A stretch of 64,000 nucleotides of DNA, taken from positions 310,001 through 374,000 of the forward strand of contig JACKQF010000001.1 of assembly GCA_024232965.1 (NCBI GenBank). Direction: 5' to 3'. Positions within the stretch are counted from its first letter, which is position 1; each line of letters begins with the position of its first letter. The notes beneath the pieces were generated by a model that saw only the letters and a program-made list of their open reading frames with translations, did no database searches and had not been told where the DNA came from. The translations under genes and the position numbers were made by a program. Shown one piece after another: positions 52,998-62,383 of this stretch. This DNA comes from Verrucomicrobiaceae bacterium. GTDB lineage: Bacteria > Verrucomicrobiota > Verrucomicrobiia > Verrucomicrobiales > Verrucomicrobiaceae.

Positions 52998-55565
52998 CTA
53001 ACGCGGTTGGCTGGATAGCTCTTCCAGGAGGGACAGTCCGTCTTTGAATCTTGGGGAGAGGAGCAGCGCTTCTAGCAGGTGGCGTTTGGCGCGGGGTTGA
53101 TCGGTGGCTTTGATCAGGCTGGCGAGGCGATAATGGACCTGCGTGGGGTTCGGTGGGTCGAGCAGGAGAACGCGCTCATAGGACTGGATAGCATCCGCAG
53201 CGTTTCCTTCAGCTTCATCTGCCTCTGCAAGTGATTGCTGGGCGGTGCGAAGGAAGGGATTGAGGGCTAGAACGCGTTGGGCATTGATCCGCACATCTGC
53301 CCAATTTTTGGCGCGTACGTCCACCTCCAGCAGTCGGGTGAAGACGTCCATCGCATCAGGGGCGCGGGCGGCGAGATCTCGCAGGACGGCGATTTCTTCT
53401 TTATCGCGCTTCAGTTCCCGCAGCAGTTGAGCCTTGATCATGTAGCCACTGTCGCCGGAGGTGTCTTCTGGCACGAGCCGAATCAGTTGATCTGCCCACT
53501 TGAGGCCTTCCTCCCATTGCTGGTCCTTGAAGCACTCGTCCAACTGGCGATGGATGGCCCAGAGGTTGTTGGGGTTCTTTTTGAGGAAGTCTGCAAAGGA
53601 GTCTTTGTCAGAGGCATTCACCTCCTCCGAGTCTGGCTTTTTCCAGTCGGCGGCGGCACCGTAGTCTTCCGCCTGCTTCTTGAGCGCTGCCGCAAAGCCT
53701 GCCTCCAGTTTCTCGATTGGCGCGGTGTTTTGGCTCAATGCATCGTTGATGCGTTTCCCGGCGGCCAAATCACGCAGCACGTCTTTGAATTTTGCCTCGC
53801 CGTATTTGTCGATGACATAACCCACGACCTGGGCGGACTCGAAGTAGGCAAACATGAGGTCGTCATCGCTCTCCGCATTGGTGAAGGCACTGCTGAGTTG
53901 TCCCACTGGTGTCGGCCCCTCTTCTTCAGCAAGGATCATTTCGCGAAAGGTCGTATTCATCTTCATACCCCAGGCCGGGTTGCGCTGCGCCTCCTCGTAG
54001 ACAGAGATGCCCTCGCTGAGCCAGCGTGGCATGCGGTTCTTTGTGGCGGAAAGAGTGACGACGTGGCAAAACTCATGCCACAAGGTCGCCTCCCAATTGT
54101 TCCGGCCGTGGGCCAAACCGCCGGGACTGTTCATCGTGATCACCGTGCCAAAGCAGACGCCCAACAGTCCTTGCCCACCCAAGCTGCCAAAGGTGCGGAT
54201 CGCGAAGTCTTGCTGATGCGGAAAAAACTCCACCAGCACCGGGCGCTTCAATTCCACTCCATAGCGCGCCGTCAGCACGCCGCGCGCCTCTCGCAGCAGT
54301 GACAGTGCTCTCTCTCCATAGATGGGCCATTCGCGGGCGGGCATCTTGATGGTGAAGTCGTCAAACCTCTTCTCAGCATACCCACCCATCTCTTTCTCTA
54401 GTAGGCCCAAGTTGTGGGCCTGCACGTTGTAGCCATCTTCGTTGCGAACGGCCGCGGCCAATTCCCATGCCTCTACTTCATCGCCCAGACGGAGTAGGTC
54501 ATTGGAAAGTTGGAGGCGCGAGGGGAGATGCGTGGGATCCTTCGCCAGGGCGGCGCGTTGATGTGCAGCGCCTTCGGCAAATCGATAGGCGCGGGACATG
54601 ACTCGGCCAATGGTGTGATCCACCTCTGCATTCACGGCGACGCGTTTCAGGCCATTGGCTCGGGCCTCCTGCATTGCTTTGTCGTCTGCATTGGCCAATG
54701 CCGCAATGGCTGCGCGCAATGCCCAGGCCTTGGGGCTGGTGTCATCCACGTCCAGCACCTGCTGGATTACGCCCTCGGCATCCAAAAACCGTTCGCTGGC
54801 GATCATCATTTCCGCACGCGCGAGTTGGGCTTCCTCGTGGCGTGGATTGATCTCGATGACACGTTTCAGGCTCTCCCCGGCCTTTTCGCGGTCGCCATTA
54901 AAATACGCCCGCGCGAGACCGTAGCGCAGGTCTGGGGTCTCGCCGTGGTTTTTGAGGCCCGCGCGGAAAAGGTCTGCGGCCCGGGCAGGATCACTTTTTT
55001 CGAGGGCTAGAAATCCTTCAGCGAGGTAGGGTTCCTCCGCCTTGGGGTCCTTTTTTTGTGCCTGCTGGAAATACCCGCTGATGACCTTCTTCGCGTCCGC
55101 GCCAAGCGCCAGCGCGGCCTGTCCCAGGGCCACCCATTCAGCGGCGGTGCGCTCTGCGGCCGGTTTCTTGCGGGCCACTTCATTGACCTGGACGAGAACC
55201 GCATCGGCTGCATCGGTTTCCCGCAGCTCATGTGCGAGATCGTAGCGCAACATCAGCAATCGAAGATCATCGGGGTAAGTTTTGAGCATTTCTGCAGACT
55301 CTTTCAGCGCGATGTCCACTTGTCCCATGGCTTGCAGCGCCTTGAGTCGGTAGATGCGCCATTCCACCGCCTTCATGGTGCGGATGATCGCTTGTTCGCA
55401 GATCCGAGCGCAGAGGTCATATTCCCCGCTGATGAGGAGCTTGCCGACCGGCCCGAGATTGCGCTCCTCAAAGATTTTTTCGACATCGAGCTGCTGTGCC
55501 TGAGCGGCGGAACCTCCGGCGAGGACTGCCAGACCGAACCATAGAATGCAGAGGCAACGTTTCAT
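52998..55565 (-). CDS. Secreted TPR and peptidase-MA-like metalloprotease-type protein
   Basis: The product is 855 residues with a signal peptide (LCILWFGLAVLAGGSAAQAQ). TPR repeats cover about 30-400, followed by a gluzincin-like peptidase MA domain: LWHEFCHVVTLSATKNRMP (HExxH-type HEFCH at about 496) and RWLSEGISVYEEAQR, where the Glu is the third zinc ligand. C-terminal TPRs (about 660-850) follow. Such proteins are common in Verrucomicrobiota and are thought to act at the envelope on unknown proteins. The pattern is complete, so activity is plausible. Confidence 0.85.
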   Translation of the reverse strand: MKRCLCILWFGLAVLAGGSAAQAQQLDVEKIFEERNLGPVGKLLISGEYDLCARICEQAIIRTMKAVEWRIYRLKALQAMGQVDIALKESAEMLKTYPDDLRLLMLRYDLAHELRETDAADAVLVQVNEVARKKPAAERTAAEWVALGQAALALGADAKKVISGYFQQAQKKDPKAEEPYLAEGFLALEKSDPARAADLFRAGLKNHGETPDLRYGLARAYFNGDREKAGESLKRVIEINPRHEEAQLARAEMMIASERFLDAEGVIQQVLDVDDTSPKAWALRAAIAALANADDKAMQEARANGLKRVAVNAEVDHTIGRVMSRAYRFAEGAAHQRAALAKDPTHLPSRLQLSNDLLRLGDEVEAWELAAAVRNEDGYNVQAHNLGLLEKEMGGYAEKRFDDFTIKMPAREWPIYGERALSLLREARGVLTARYGVELKRPVLVEFFPHQQDFAIRTFGSLGGQGLLGVCFGTVITMNSPGGLAHGRNNWEATLWHEFCHVVTLSATKNRMPRWLSEGISVYEEAQRNPAWGMKMNTTFREMILAEEEGPTPVGQLSSAFTNAESDDDLMFAYFESAQVVGYVIDKYGEAKFKDVLRDLAAGKRINDALSQNTAPIEKLEAGFAAALKKQAEDYGAAADWKKPDSEEVNASDKDSFADFLKKNPNNLWAIHRQLDECFKDQQWEEGLKWADQLIRLVPEDTSGDSGYMIKAQLLRELKRDKEEIAVLRDLAARAPDAMDVFTRLLEVDVRAKNWADVRINAQRVLALNPFLRTAQQSLAEADEAEGNAADAIQSYERVLLLDPPNPTQVHYRLASLIKATDQPRAKRHLLEALLLSPRFKDGLSLLEELSSQPR

Positions 55566-55731
55566 CGGGGACTAAACGACCACAACGCAGCCCTTTTGGC
55601 AACGCGGAAGAAAGTGGGGCAATTCCTCGCTGTTGACGATGAGCTTACCCCGGGGCATGAATCCTGCTTGCCCCTTGCTAGGGGCGGTTTAAAACTGACC
55701 CCTCAACAAACCCCTCGCTTCCACTAGATCC

Positions 55732-56763
55732 ATGCCCGTCGCTACTCCTGCCCAATATCGTGCCATGCTTGATGCCGCTCAAAAAGGTGGCTATGCCTAT
55801 CCGGCCATCAACGTCACCTCGCTGCCAACGATCAACGGCGCGCTGAAGGCCTTTGCTGAGGCAAAATCAGACGGCATCATCCAGGTTTCCACCGGTGGTG
55901 GCGAGTTTGCCTCAGGAACCAGCGTCAAAGACATGGCTCTCGGCGCCATCGTTCTTGCCGAAGCGGTGCACCTCTTGGCCGCTCGTTACGATGTCCTGAT
56001 CGCCCTGCATACCGATCATTGTCATCCAAAGAATGTCGAAAAATTCCTCAAGCCACTGATCGCAGCCACCGCCGCGCGTCGCGCCGAAGGGAAAGGCAAT
56101 CTTTTCAATAGCCACATGTTTGATGGCTCTGAGTTGTCGCTCGAAGACAACATGAAGACCTCCAAGGAGTTGCTCACTCAGTGCGCGGAACTGGAGATCA
56201 TCCTCGAAATCGAAGCCGGCGTCGTCGGTGGTGAGGAAGACGGGCACGACACCTCCGGCGTGGCCAATGACAAACTTTACACCACACCGGAAGACATGGT
56301 CACGGTGTATGAATCTCTGAATGGCCTGGGTCGCTTCATGTTTGCAGCTACGTTCGGAAATGTTCACGGCAGCTACAAGCCCGGCGCAGTCAAGCTCCAG
56401 CCGACCATCTTGCGGGATGGTCAGGCAGCAGTGATGGCCAAGCATGGTGCCGCCGCCGAAATGGATCTTGTCTTCCATGGCGGCAGCGGGACGCCTCTCG
56501 AAGAAATTCGCGAAACGCTCGGTTACGGCGTGGTGAAGATGAACATTGATACAGACACCCAATATGCCTTCACCCGTCCGATCGTGGACCACATGATGAA
56601 GAACTACTCTGGCGTCTTGAAGATCGATGGTGAAGTGGGCGATAAGAAGGCCTACGACCCACGTGGCTACCTGAAGAAGGGAGAGCAAGGCCTTTGCGAC
56701 CGCATGAAGGAAGCCTGTGACGACCTCCTCAGCACTGGCAAGACGATCTTTGGGACGGTCTAG
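55732..56763 (+). CDS. fbaA: Fructose-bisphosphate aldolase, class II
   Basis: The product is 343 residues and is the zinc-dependent glycolytic aldolase. Motifs: YPAINVTSLPTINGALKAF, LHTDHCHPKN (zinc His pair, Asp), EIEAGVVGGEEDGH, FGNVHGSYKPG and VFHGGSGTP, then NIDTDTQYA. It is closest in style to the class IIA (E. coli FbaA-like) group with long loops. No Shine-Dalgarno is visible before ATG 55732. It is followed 8 bp later by a VC0807-like membrane protein gene. Confidence 0.95.
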   Translation: MPVATPAQYRAMLDAAQKGGYAYPAINVTSLPTINGALKAFAEAKSDGIIQVSTGGGEFASGTSVKDMALGAIVLAEAVHLLAARYDVLIALHTDHCHPKNVEKFLKPLIAATAARRAEGKGNLFNSHMFDGSELSLEDNMKTSKELLTQCAELEIILEIEAGVVGGEEDGHDTSGVANDKLYTTPEDMVTVYESLNGLGRFMFAATFGNVHGSYKPGAVKLQPTILRDGQAAVMAKHGAAAEMDLVFHGGSGTPLEEIRETLGYGVVKMNIDTDTQYAFTRPIVDHMMKNYSGVLKIDGEVGDKKAYDPRGYLKKGEQGLCDRMKEACDDLLSTGKTIFGTV

Positions 56764-56771
56764 TCTGTGCC

Positions 56772-57518
56772 ATGAGCAGCGGCCCGACCACCAGCGCCAA
56801 AACCCAGCCGCATCCGCTGCTGGATATGGGGCTGACGGTCATCCTGCCGTCGATTGTGCTAGAGTCGCTCAGCAAGCCTGAGCGACTCGGCCCTGCTTGG
56901 GCTTTGGCGGTGGCGTTGATGATACCGCTGGGTTTTGGGATTTGGTGTTTTAAGAACAAGCGCGGGCTCAACTTCTTCTCGATCTTTGGCCTCGTGGCCA
57001 TCATCGTGACGGGTGGTTTGGGATTGCTGAATCTGGATGCGTATTGGTTTGCAGCCAAAGAGGCGCTTTTTCCGATCTTTCTTGGCCTGGCGTTCCCATT
57101 GAGCTACTGGTTCGGGAAGCCGCTTGTGACCGATCTCCTCATGAATCCGCAGGTGATCAATCACCGGGCTGTGCACGCCGCGCTGAATACGGACGAGAAG
57201 CACAGTGACTTTGCGCAACTGATGCGCAACGCGTCATGGGGCATGGCGGGGACGATGTTTGTATCTGCGTTCGCGAACTATGCGCTGGCGGTCAAGTTGA
57301 TCGGCGGAAAAGAACCCGGTGGGGAAGAGTATGTGAAGGCGATTGGTAAGCTCAACTGGATGGGCTTTTTGGTGATCGGCATTCCCATGGTCGTGATCAC
57401 CTTCGTGCTGCTGATGTGGCTCCTACGCCGGATCAGCCAGATCACTGGATTGGATCGCGATGACCTGCTGAATCAGGGGAAGACGGTGCGCCGTCAGGTC
57501 GGTACGCCGGAGGAATGA
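56772..57518 (+). CDS. VC0807-like multipass membrane protein
   Basis: The product is 248 residues with about six TM helices. The N-terminal pattern HPLLDMGLTVILPSIVLESL and the run NFFSIFGLVAIIVTGGLGLL, then WFAAKEALFPIFLGLAF, match the VC0807 family of inner-membrane proteins, some of which are annotated as intracellular septation A-like. The family function is not established. It starts 8 bp after fbaA and is likely cotranscribed with it. Confidence 0.75.
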   Translation: MSSGPTTSAKTQPHPLLDMGLTVILPSIVLESLSKPERLGPAWALAVALMIPLGFGIWCFKNKRGLNFFSIFGLVAIIVTGGLGLLNLDAYWFAAKEALFPIFLGLAFPLSYWFGKPLVTDLLMNPQVINHRAVHAALNTDEKHSDFAQLMRNASWGMAGTMFVSAFANYALAVKLIGGKEPGGEEYVKAIGKLNWMGFLVIGIPMVVITFVLLMWLLRRISQITGLDRDDLLNQGKTVRRQVGTPEE

Positions 57519-57535
57519 TATTTGGCTGGAGTAGC

Positions 57536-60349
57536 CTATTCGGCCTTCAGGCTCAGGATGAAGGCCTTGACGTCAGCAAACTCTTGCGGCTTTAGCATGA
57601 GGTTCATCGGCGGCATCGGGCTGATCGGCGTTGCCGTGTAACCTTCGGCAAGCTTGGCATTTGGGTTGATGAGGCTCTCCAGGATGTAGGCTTCATCCTT
57701 GCGGCTGGCAATGCCGTCCAGCGCAGGTCCAACAGCGCTGCCTTGGCCCTTGAGCATGTGGCAGTTTTTGCAGGCAGCGACGGGGTGATTCCAGAAGATC
57801 GCTTCACCGCGTTTGGAGTCCCCCACAAGATTGCTCTCATCTTCGGTGGTCACTGGCGTGACTTCGCAGAATTTCACGTCGTCAAAGTAGCCGTCGCCTT
57901 TGGCCACATGGAGAATGTTGATGCTGGCCTTGTCTCTGTCCTTGTTGGTAAAGACGACTTCGACCTCGCTCCAGTCACTATCGCGGTTGGTCATTTTGTT
58001 TGTCTCCGCGCGACCAATATGATCGTTGAAGGAGACCTTGCCCTTCATGGCGTGGGTCTTGACCCAGCCGCTGAGGCGATAAGTGGCACCGAGTTTGATC
58101 GGCACTTCTTGGTAGAAACTGGTATCGCCATCGGCACGCGTGATGCAGCGCATCGCATTCTTACCGCCGTGGGCACCTTCGGTAACGATGGTCCACTCGG
58201 CACCCTGGTTGCCTTCTGCTTTGGCCGGGCCACCGTAGTCACGGCGCTTCCAACCTTCTGGCAATCCCTTTGCGTCAAGCTTCTCGAGGTCGCCGTTGAC
58301 CAATAGATTCGGTCCTTCTTTGAAGAGGACCGCATTGTGTTTCTTGCCGAGGAGTCGCGCTGCTTCTTGCAGCCATTCGTCGGCTTGCACTGCGGGGTCA
58401 GTGATGAGTCGGGTGACGAGTGTGGTGATTTGTTCGGTGGTCGGGAATTCAGCAAGTTTCACAAAGGCAGCGAGACGGGTTTGCAAATCAGGATCGGAGA
58501 CGACGCCTGCGCCGAAGAACAGGTCTTGGGATGCTGTATCCGTTCCCAGCGCGCGAATGGCATTGCGGCGGAGCTTGGCGTCCTTGGAGAGCAGGGCTGC
58601 TTTGTGCGTTGCGGGGTCGAGTTGATTGGCACCTTGGAGCGCCCAAAGAGCGTGAATGGCGGCAGTCGACGAGGTTGATGAAGTGACGAGCGACTTGAGC
58701 GATGCGTCAGGCTTTGCCACTTTGAGGCGCTGGGCCGTGAGACGTGCGTTTAGTGTGGGCGAGTCGAGCGCGGGCTTACTGGCCTTGGGCGAACTGCCCT
58801 TGGCAAACACCCGATAGATGCGCCCTCGGCTGTGATCCCTGATATCATTTTCATGTGCGCCACCGGGGCCAGTGGTGGCGACGAAGCCTCCGCGCTCTAG
58901 GCTTGGGGTGGGATTGTGCTGGATGATAAAATTCTGAAAATCAGCGATCCACACCGCGCCGTCAGGACCCACCTCGGCGTGAACTGGGGAGTTCCACTCA
59001 TCGCTGCTGGCGTAGAGATTGAAGTAGTTCAGGGCCTTCCAACCCGCTCCATCAGGTTGCACGTCCATGAGGGCGACGACCTTCATCGTTGGTTCGCAGA
59101 CCATTGCCTTGCCTTGAAAGCGGGCGGGGAGTTTGTCGGAGTAGATGAAGTTTGAGCCAGCGGCTGCAGTGTAGCCTCCAAAGACATCCACTTGGCGGAA
59201 GTTCGGCGTGATCGTATTGCACGTTTCCACTGCGTTGATTTTCTTGGCGGTCATACCGCGCATGCCTTCGGGATAGGCGGTCGCAGGAATGCCACCGAAG
59301 AAAATGGGGGCGCCATTGGCGGTGCCACCGAACTGGTCACCTGCGTCATTGGTGCTATGGGCCCAGGAGTTGTTTGTGAATTGGTGAAGGAATTCAACGG
59401 CGCTGCCGTCGGCTTTAAAGCGATAGGTGCCCATCGCAAACTTTTGCATCTTTCCGCCGACGTAGCCTTCGATGCCGGAATAGCCGACGCAACCATACAG
59501 CCAATTGTCGAAGCCGTAGTGGAGGTTGCTGGCTTGCGCGTGAGTGTCGCGGATGCCCCAGCAATCGACGATCGTTTCGCGGACGTCGGCTTTGTCATCG
59601 CCATCGGTGTCCTCCAAATAGATGAACCGTGGTGGTTGGCTGATGATGATGCCTTTGCGGGCAAAGACGATGCCTGTGGGCAGATTGAGTTTGTCTGCAA
59701 ACACAGTGAACTTATCGGCCTTTCCGTCGCCATCCGTGTCCTCGCAGATCTTGACGCTGTCTTGGCCTTCGCCGGATTCGGTCACGCCGTGGGGATAGTC
59801 GCGCGTTTCGACGACCCAGCAGCGTCCGCGCTCATCCCACGCAAAAGCGATTGGCTTGGCGATGTCGGGCTCGCTGGCGAAGAGTTGTAGTTCACAATCA
59901 GCTGGCACTTGGGTGCGTTCCATGCTGCCCTTGGTGCTGAAGGGGAGTTGCAGAGTCAGTGGCTCTGGGCGTTTTTCATAGTTGGCCACTTGGGGGTGCT
60001 TCTCGCGCTTTTCCGCGTCGCGTTGGGAAAGAAAAGCCTCGTAACTGGCTTTGCGATCGGCAGGCAGTTGGGACAGAATGCTCTCCTTATCCAGCTTTGC
60101 TTCGCCCGCTTTGACGACGAGGTCGTAGTTTTCCTCAGGCAGTGCTTCCGTTGTGTAATCAAACCAGATGCCATCACGACCGAGGTCCCGCATGGCGTCA
60201 TGCAAGGGGCCGACGCTCGATTCTTCGGTGGCTTGGGCGTCCACGTAGAGGACGCGAATCGGACCAGCGTCTGCAGCGTGACTGGTGGCGATGCTGGCGG
60301 CTGCGAGGAGGATCGTCAGCGAGAAGGTTGTGTGTTGGCGTCGTTTCAT
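57536..60349 (-). CDS. PVC-type CxxCH haem-binding dehydrogenase with HEAT-like and CBM-like modules
   Basis: The product is 937 residues with a signal peptide (SLTILLAAASIATSHA). The first 110 residues look like a shortened ThuA-like domain (IRVLYVDAQATEESS). The membrane-bound dehydrogenase/propeller domain (about 135-500) shows ELQLFASEPDIAKPIAFAWD, calcium sites DTDGDGKADKFTVFADKLN and a second DTDGDDKADVRE. A HEAT-like segment (about 540-660), a CBM-like beta-sandwich (about 665-815) and a C-terminal c-type cytochrome (CKNCH at about 861) follow. Likely an extracytoplasmic sugar or sugar-derivative oxidase. It is divergent from a PAS-AraC gene (135 bp), which may control it. Confidence 0.87.
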   Translation of the reverse strand: MKRRQHTTFSLTILLAAASIATSHAADAGPIRVLYVDAQATEESSVGPLHDAMRDLGRDGIWFDYTTEALPEENYDLVVKAGEAKLDKESILSQLPADRKASYEAFLSQRDAEKREKHPQVANYEKRPEPLTLQLPFSTKGSMERTQVPADCELQLFASEPDIAKPIAFAWDERGRCWVVETRDYPHGVTESGEGQDSVKICEDTDGDGKADKFTVFADKLNLPTGIVFARKGIIISQPPRFIYLEDTDGDDKADVRETIVDCWGIRDTHAQASNLHYGFDNWLYGCVGYSGIEGYVGGKMQKFAMGTYRFKADGSAVEFLHQFTNNSWAHSTNDAGDQFGGTANGAPIFFGGIPATAYPEGMRGMTAKKINAVETCNTITPNFRQVDVFGGYTAAAGSNFIYSDKLPARFQGKAMVCEPTMKVVALMDVQPDGAGWKALNYFNLYASSDEWNSPVHAEVGPDGAVWIADFQNFIIQHNPTPSLERGGFVATTGPGGAHENDIRDHSRGRIYRVFAKGSSPKASKPALDSPTLNARLTAQRLKVAKPDASLKSLVTSSTSSTAAIHALWALQGANQLDPATHKAALLSKDAKLRRNAIRALGTDTASQDLFFGAGVVSDPDLQTRLAAFVKLAEFPTTEQITTLVTRLITDPAVQADEWLQEAARLLGKKHNAVLFKEGPNLLVNGDLEKLDAKGLPEGWKRRDYGGPAKAEGNQGAEWTIVTEGAHGGKNAMRCITRADGDTSFYQEVPIKLGATYRLSGWVKTHAMKGKVSFNDHIGRAETNKMTNRDSDWSEVEVVFTNKDRDKASINILHVAKGDGYFDDVKFCEVTPVTTEDESNLVGDSKRGEAIFWNHPVAACKNCHMLKGQGSAVGPALDGIASRKDEAYILESLINPNAKLAEGYTATPISPMPPMNLMLKPQEFADVKAFILSLKAE

Positions 60350-60484
60350 CGGACAAAAGGGGGGGGGGTGGACTTTGCTATTAACGCACGGGCAGGAGGC
60401 GCTACTCAGACAACTTTTTGGTGAAATCGGACATCGTGGTCGATGGGGATCAATAGAACTGGGCCTGACTGGCGTTTGAATGAA

Positions 60485-61231
60485 ATGACTGTTTTGGCGA
60501 AAACTGACCGAGAACGCTTCCTGGCGCGGATCGCACCCGAGACCCCGTTTTATGCGTTGTTTGACCGGATTCCGGGGGTGTCGTTCTTTGCCAAAGACCT
60601 GAGTTTTAGACTGATGTGCGCAAACCAGCAGTTCGTGGAGCGCTTTGGATTTGCGAAGGAGGCGGAGATCATCGGGAAGGATGATTTTGAATTGTTCCCG
60701 GCGCGGTTAGCGGAAAACTTTCGGCGCGATGATGAAGAGGTCCTCCGCACCGGAGAGCCGAAATGGCGGATTGTGGAGCTCTTTTTCAGTCGGCAGGGAT
60801 TACCCGATTGGTTCGTGACGGACAAGATGCCGGTACGTGACAAGAAGGGGAGGGTCATCGGGGTGATGGGGATCTCCCGAGGCTACGGCAGCGCTCCAGA
60901 GGAGGTGCATGCCCAGGAGCGAATCGGACGTGCGGTGGAGCACATTCGACAGCATTTTCGCGAGAAGATTACCGTCGAGGGTTTGGCTGAATTGACACAT
61001 CTATCGACACGGCAATTGCACCGTCGCTTCATTGAAGCCTTTGGCATGAGCCCGCAGGCGGTGGTCATGAAACTGCGGATTCAGGCGGGCTGCGAGTTGT
61101 TGGCAGATCCTGACGTGCAAATCAGCGAGGCGGCTCGATCCGTAGGGTTTAGTGATCAGAGCAGTTTTACGCTGCACTTCCACAAGCACATGGGCGTGAC
61201 GCCGCTGCGCTATCGGCGGCAGTTTATCTAG
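60485..61231 (+). CDS. PAS-AraC family transcriptional regulator
   Basis: The start is taken at 60485 (MTVLAKTDRERFL); a start at 60443 adds 14 residues. 248 residues. A PAS domain (about 15-120; IPGVSFFAKDLSFRLMCANQ, then GRVIGVMGISRGYG) is followed by a double HTH AraC domain (about 140-248; LAELTHLSTRQLHRRFIEAF and ISEAARSVGFSDQSSFTLHF). It should be a ligand-responsive DNA-binding regulator. It is divergent from the haem dehydrogenase gene and overlaps the convergent dxr gene by 8 bp. Confidence 0.87.
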   Translation: MTVLAKTDRERFLARIAPETPFYALFDRIPGVSFFAKDLSFRLMCANQQFVERFGFAKEAEIIGKDDFELFPARLAENFRRDDEEVLRTGEPKWRIVELFFSRQGLPDWFVTDKMPVRDKKGRVIGVMGISRGYGSAPEEVHAQERIGRAVEHIRQHFREKITVEGLAELTHLSTRQLHRRFIEAFGMSPQAVVMKLRIQAGCELLADPDVQISEAARSVGFSDQSSFTLHFHKHMGVTPLRYRRQFI

Positions 61232-62363
61232 CTGCTTCCTGCCGAGCCCAAGCGTCGGCATCGATGATGGCTTCGAGCGTTGGGTGGGAGATCGTTTGAT
61301 GGGCATTCATGACGCGTTCGACAGTCTGCCAGATTTTGGGAAAGCTGATGCGTTCGGTGAGGAAGGCTTCGACGGCGACTTCATTCGCTGCGTTGAGCAC
61401 TGCGGGTAGAGTGCCGCCGGTATCGCCAGCGTGGCGCGCCAAGTCTAGCGCGGGGAAGTCCGCAGTGCGGGGTTTTTCAAAAGTGAGGCTGCCTAGCTGT
61501 GCGAAGTCGAGAGGTGGCAGTGTGTTGGCGACTCGATCCGGCCAAGTGACGGCGTATTGGATCGGGAAGCACATATCGCTGTGGCTGAGTTGGGCGATGA
61601 CGCTGTTGTCGACAAACTCGACCATGCTGTGGACGATGCTCTGCGGATGCACGACGACTTCGATCTGGCTCATGGGCACATCGAAGAGCCAGCGTGCCTC
61701 GATCATTTCCAGGCCTTTGTTGAACAGGGTGGATGAGTCGATGGTGATCTTGCGCCCCATGGTCCAAGTGGGGTGCTTCAGGGCCTGGGCGACGGTGACG
61801 CCGGCCAGTTGATCGGCCGGGAGATTGCGGAAGGGGCCACCGCTGGCAGTGAGGAGGATGCGGCGAATCTGGCTGTGGGCGTGGCCTTCGAGGCACTGGA
61901 AGATGGCGTTGTGTTCGCTATCGACAGGCAGCACATCGACCTTCATGCGCGATGCCGCGTTCATCACGGCTTCGCCCGCCATGACCAGGATTTCTTTGCT
62001 GGCGACGGCGAGAGACATGCCGCGTTCGATGGCCGCCAGGGTAGGGGCGAGCCCGGCTGTGCCGACGATGGCGACCAAAACCATGTCTGCATCACAGGCA
62101 TTAACGAGATCGACAAGGGCATTCGGGCCGCGATGCAGGGTGACGCCTGCGGGTAGTTGGGGGGTGGCGGCCGCCGCAGCGTCGTCGTCGGTGAGGGCGA
62201 TGTGTTTGACTCCTGTTTCGCGGGCTTGAGCGAGCAATTGCTCACTGCTACGGCATGCGGCCAGTCCGACGATCTCCATGCGATCTGGCAAGTCTTGCGC
62301 CACCTTCAGCGCGCTGGTTCCAATCGAGCCAGTGGAGCCGAGGAGGAGGACTTTTTTGCGCAT
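61224..62363 (-). CDS. dxr: 1-deoxy-D-xylulose 5-phosphate reductoisomerase
   Basis: The product is 379 residues and makes MEP in the non-mevalonate isoprenoid pathway using NADPH. Motifs: LLLGSTGSIGTSAL (NADPH), VASKEILVMAGEAV, LPVDSEHNAIFQCLEG (metal and substrate), ILLTASGGPFR, and HPTWTMGRKITIDSSTLFNKG. It lies 20 bp after cdsA on the same strand, as in the common uppS-cdsA-dxr arrangement. The usual downstream rseP gene is absent; instead the AraC gene converges. Length is typical. Confidence 0.95.
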   Translation of the reverse strand: MRKKVLLLGSTGSIGTSALKVAQDLPDRMEIVGLAACRSSEQLLAQARETGVKHIALTDDDAAAAATPQLPAGVTLHRGPNALVDLVNACDADMVLVAIVGTAGLAPTLAAIERGMSLAVASKEILVMAGEAVMNAASRMKVDVLPVDSEHNAIFQCLEGHAHSQIRRILLTASGGPFRNLPADQLAGVTVAQALKHPTWTMGRKITIDSSTLFNKGLEMIEARWLFDVPMSQIEVVVHPQSIVHSMVEFVDNSVIAQLSHSDMCFPIQYAVTWPDRVANTLPPLDFAQLGSLTFEKPRTADFPALDLARHAGDTGGTLPAVLNAANEVAVEAFLTERISFPKIWQTVERVMNAHQTISHPTLEAIIDADAWARQEAAR

Positions 62364-62383
62364 GAGAGGAGGATGGCTTGGGG

